Assembly (NCBI GenBank): GCA_963756025.1
Contig: CAVWMF010000007.1
Span: forward strand, 434,001 to 498,000
Direction: 5' to 3'
DNA length: 64,000 bases
Origin: Bog-473 sp963756025
Lineage (GTDB): Bacteria > Actinomycetota > Acidimicrobiia > Acidimicrobiales > RAAP-2
Shown here: in pieces, positions 62,718-64,000 of the stretch
How positions within the stretch are numbered: the first letter of the stretch is position 1
How the letters are laid out: every line of letters begins with the position of its first letter
Translations under genes and position numbers: made by a program
Notes under the pieces: generated by a model
Seen by the model: only the letters and a program-made list of their open reading frames with translations
What the model was told of the DNA's origin: nothing
The model's database searches: none

Positions 62718-63811
62718 CAGATCACCCTGTAGCGAGCGGCGTCGGCGGCTCGCAGACACAGCCCGTGACCGGGCCGCGTCCGGTCGGGCGTCATCGTGCC
62801 ACCGTCGGGAGGAAGCGTGCCTTCGAAGAGCATGGTCTCGATGCGATGATGGTCGTGGAAGTACTCGACGTGACGCAGATTGGGCACGGCCGCGGCGACC
62901 GGGGCGTGGAGATTGGGGGCACAGTGCCCGGAGACCTCCAGGTGATGGGCTTGCGCTACCGCAGCGGTGCGCAACCAGACCGTGTAGCCGCCGCAGCGGG
63001 TGACGTCGGCTTGGAGGCAGTCGACGGCCCCCGCCTCGAGCATGCGGGCGAAATAGCCGAGGGTGTAGCCGTACTCCCCGGCCGCCACGTCACCGGCAAA
63101 GTCGTCGCGCACCTGGTTGAGTCCAGCCAAGTCGTCCGACGACACCGGTTCTTCGAACCAGCTCACTCCGAACTGCTCGGACATGGTACGCCCGAGGCGC
63201 AACGCCTGCTTGGCCGTATAGCCGCCGTTGGCATCGACATAGAGTTCAGCGTCGCCGATCACCTGACGGGCCAGGGCCACCCGGTGCAGGTCTCGCCCGG
63301 GGTTGGCGCCCCAGGACTCGCCAATCTTGATCTTTACCCGAGGAATGTTCCACTCCTCAACCCATCGGCTCAACTGGCCCCGGGTGGTGTCATCGTCGTA
63401 GGTGGTGAATCCCCCGCTCCCGTAGATCGGCACGGCGCTACGGGCCTGCCCGAACAGGTCACTCAGGGAAATATCGAGGGTGCGGGCTCTGAGGTCCCAC
63501 AGCGCGATGTCGACCGCCGAGATGGCGCAGGCCACGAGGCCCGGCCTTCCGAGATTCCGAACTGCCTTCGCCATCGCCTCCGCCGTGCGGGGCAGGTCAG
63601 CTCCCTCGCTTCCGACCACCACCGAAGTCAGCTGGTCTTCGATGACCCGAACGGCGCCGGTCCCGGCGTACGTCCAGCCGATGCCGGTCTGGTCGCCGTC
63701 GCTGACCTCGGCCACCACCATGGTGGTCTTATCCCAACTGATGGTTCCGTCGGCCTCGGCATCGTCGGTGGGGATGGCGTACGCGCTGGCCGTGAGCCGC
63801 GTGATGGTCAT
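62717..63811 (-). CDS. Enolase-superfamily enzyme (mandelate racemase/sugar-acid dehydratase type)
   Basis: A 364-residue member of the mandelate racemase group. The base pair K160/K162 (VKIKIG), metal ligands D193 (VDANGGY), E220 (WFEEP) and E246 (GEYGY), and H296 (VSGHCAP) are all present. Residues of this kind dehydrate sugar acids such as gluconate or galactonate. It is preceded by a GMC sugar oxidoreductase and followed by a permease and GH15, which supports a sugar-acid role. The start ATG 63811 overlaps the GMC stop. Confidence 0.88.
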   Translation of the reverse strand: MTITRLTASAYAIPTDDAEADGTISWDKTTMVVAEVSDGDQTGIGWTYAGTGAVRVIEDQLTSVVVGSEGADLPRTAEAMAKAVRNLGRPGLVACAISAVDIALWDLRARTLDISLSDLFGQARSAVPIYGSGGFTTYDDDTTRGQLSRWVEEWNIPRVKIKIGESWGANPGRDLHRVALARQVIGDAELYVDANGGYTAKQALRLGRTMSEQFGVSWFEEPVSSDDLAGLNQVRDDFAGDVAAGEYGYTLGYFARMLEAGAVDCLQADVTRCGGYTVWLRTAAVAQAHHLEVSGHCAPNLHAPVAAAVPNLRHVEYFHDHHRIETMLFEGTLPPDGGTMTPDRTRPGHGLCLRAADAARYRVI

Positions 63812-64000
63812 CGGCCACCTTCGGATCTTGTCAGCGAGCCACTGTGGGCTCGGGCCAGCAGCCGATCGGCGCAGCGGGCGGCCAGAGCCATGATGGTCAA
63901 CGCGGGGTTGGCCGAGCCCTGGGTAGGCAATACGCTGCCATCGACCAAATAGAGATTCGGCACGGCAAAGGTCTGATGATCAGCGGTGACCACCCCGTCT
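63808..64000 (-). CDS. GMC-family oxidoreductase (C-terminal part, cut by window edge)
   Basis: Only the last 63 codons are inside the window. LYLVDGSVLPTQGSANPALTIMALAARCADRLL is the FAD-binding C-terminal motif of GMC oxidoreductases (glucose or choline dehydrogenase-like). Its start lies beyond position 64000. First visible gene of the operon with the enolase-superfamily enzyme; it probably oxidises a sugar to a lactone or keto sugar. Confidence 0.85.
   Translation of the reverse strand, partial: DGVVTADHQTFAVPNLYLVDGSVLPTQGSANPALTIMALAARCADRLLARAHSGSLTRSEGGR

Overview
The window is GC-rich, densely packed actinobacterial DNA. Several genes point to a free-living actinobacterium: a WhiB protein, a PimB'-type mannosyltransferase, F420-type oxidoreductases, a DDN-like nitroreductase, a B12-dependent ribonucleotide reductase and many GTG starts with ATGA/GTGA overlaps. 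My guess is the class Acidimicrobiia, but that is inference; no rRNA is present to settle it.

Region 1 (1-38 kb) looks like core chromosome. In order it holds: a ketopantoate reductase-like gene divergent from an MpaB-type oxygenase; a frameshifted aldose 1-epimerase; surE; an arylamine N-acetyltransferase; arfB; an aldo/keto reductase-Nudix-NDH-2 run; small enzymes; a LysR gene translationally coupled to kptA; a MoxR/DUF58/DUF4129 operon; a membrane Ser/Thr kinase; a rifamycin phosphotransferase (rph) with an upstream palindrome resembling the rifamycin-associated element; nrdJ behind a textbook pair of NrdR boxes; glpK; an SDR/QueA-like/SufR-like operon behind a palindromic operator; a PlsC acyltransferase; and a leftward operon pimB'-SRPBCC-ROK kinase-LLM enzyme-aminotransferase, followed by small zinc-ribbon, thioredoxin-like and PH-domain genes and a rhodanese.

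Region 2 (about 38.4-58 kb) begins at a tRNA with anticodon CAT and a tyrosine integrase, and has the character of an accessory island: lower GC, looser packing, and genes for stress, regulation and transport. These include a STAS/anti-sigma pair, a cation antiporter, a DUF4118 protein, an MFS transporter, WhiB, a GGDEF protein, a prepilin-like protein, a TPP-riboswitch-controlled NCS1 permease, MarR plus a ClC channel, a universal stress protein, an SDR with a hemerythrin-like partner, and TetR. An unusual number of these genes carry single-base frameshifts (integrase, antiporter, MFS, GGDEF, an EQxCC protein, prepilin, ClC). The cause is either decay of an island or a run of assembly indels. 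A near-identical motif (ATGGGTACATGTACGCATA and relatives) recurs at four promoter-like positions here and may define a small regulon of the TetR protein.

Region 3 (58.5-64 kb) has an epimerase fused to a DinB/MDMPI-like domain, then a tightly overlapping leftward operon: GMC oxidoreductase (cut by the window edge), enolase-superfamily dehydratase, YaaH-like membrane protein and a GH15 glycosidase. This looks like a sugar oxidation and catabolism unit.
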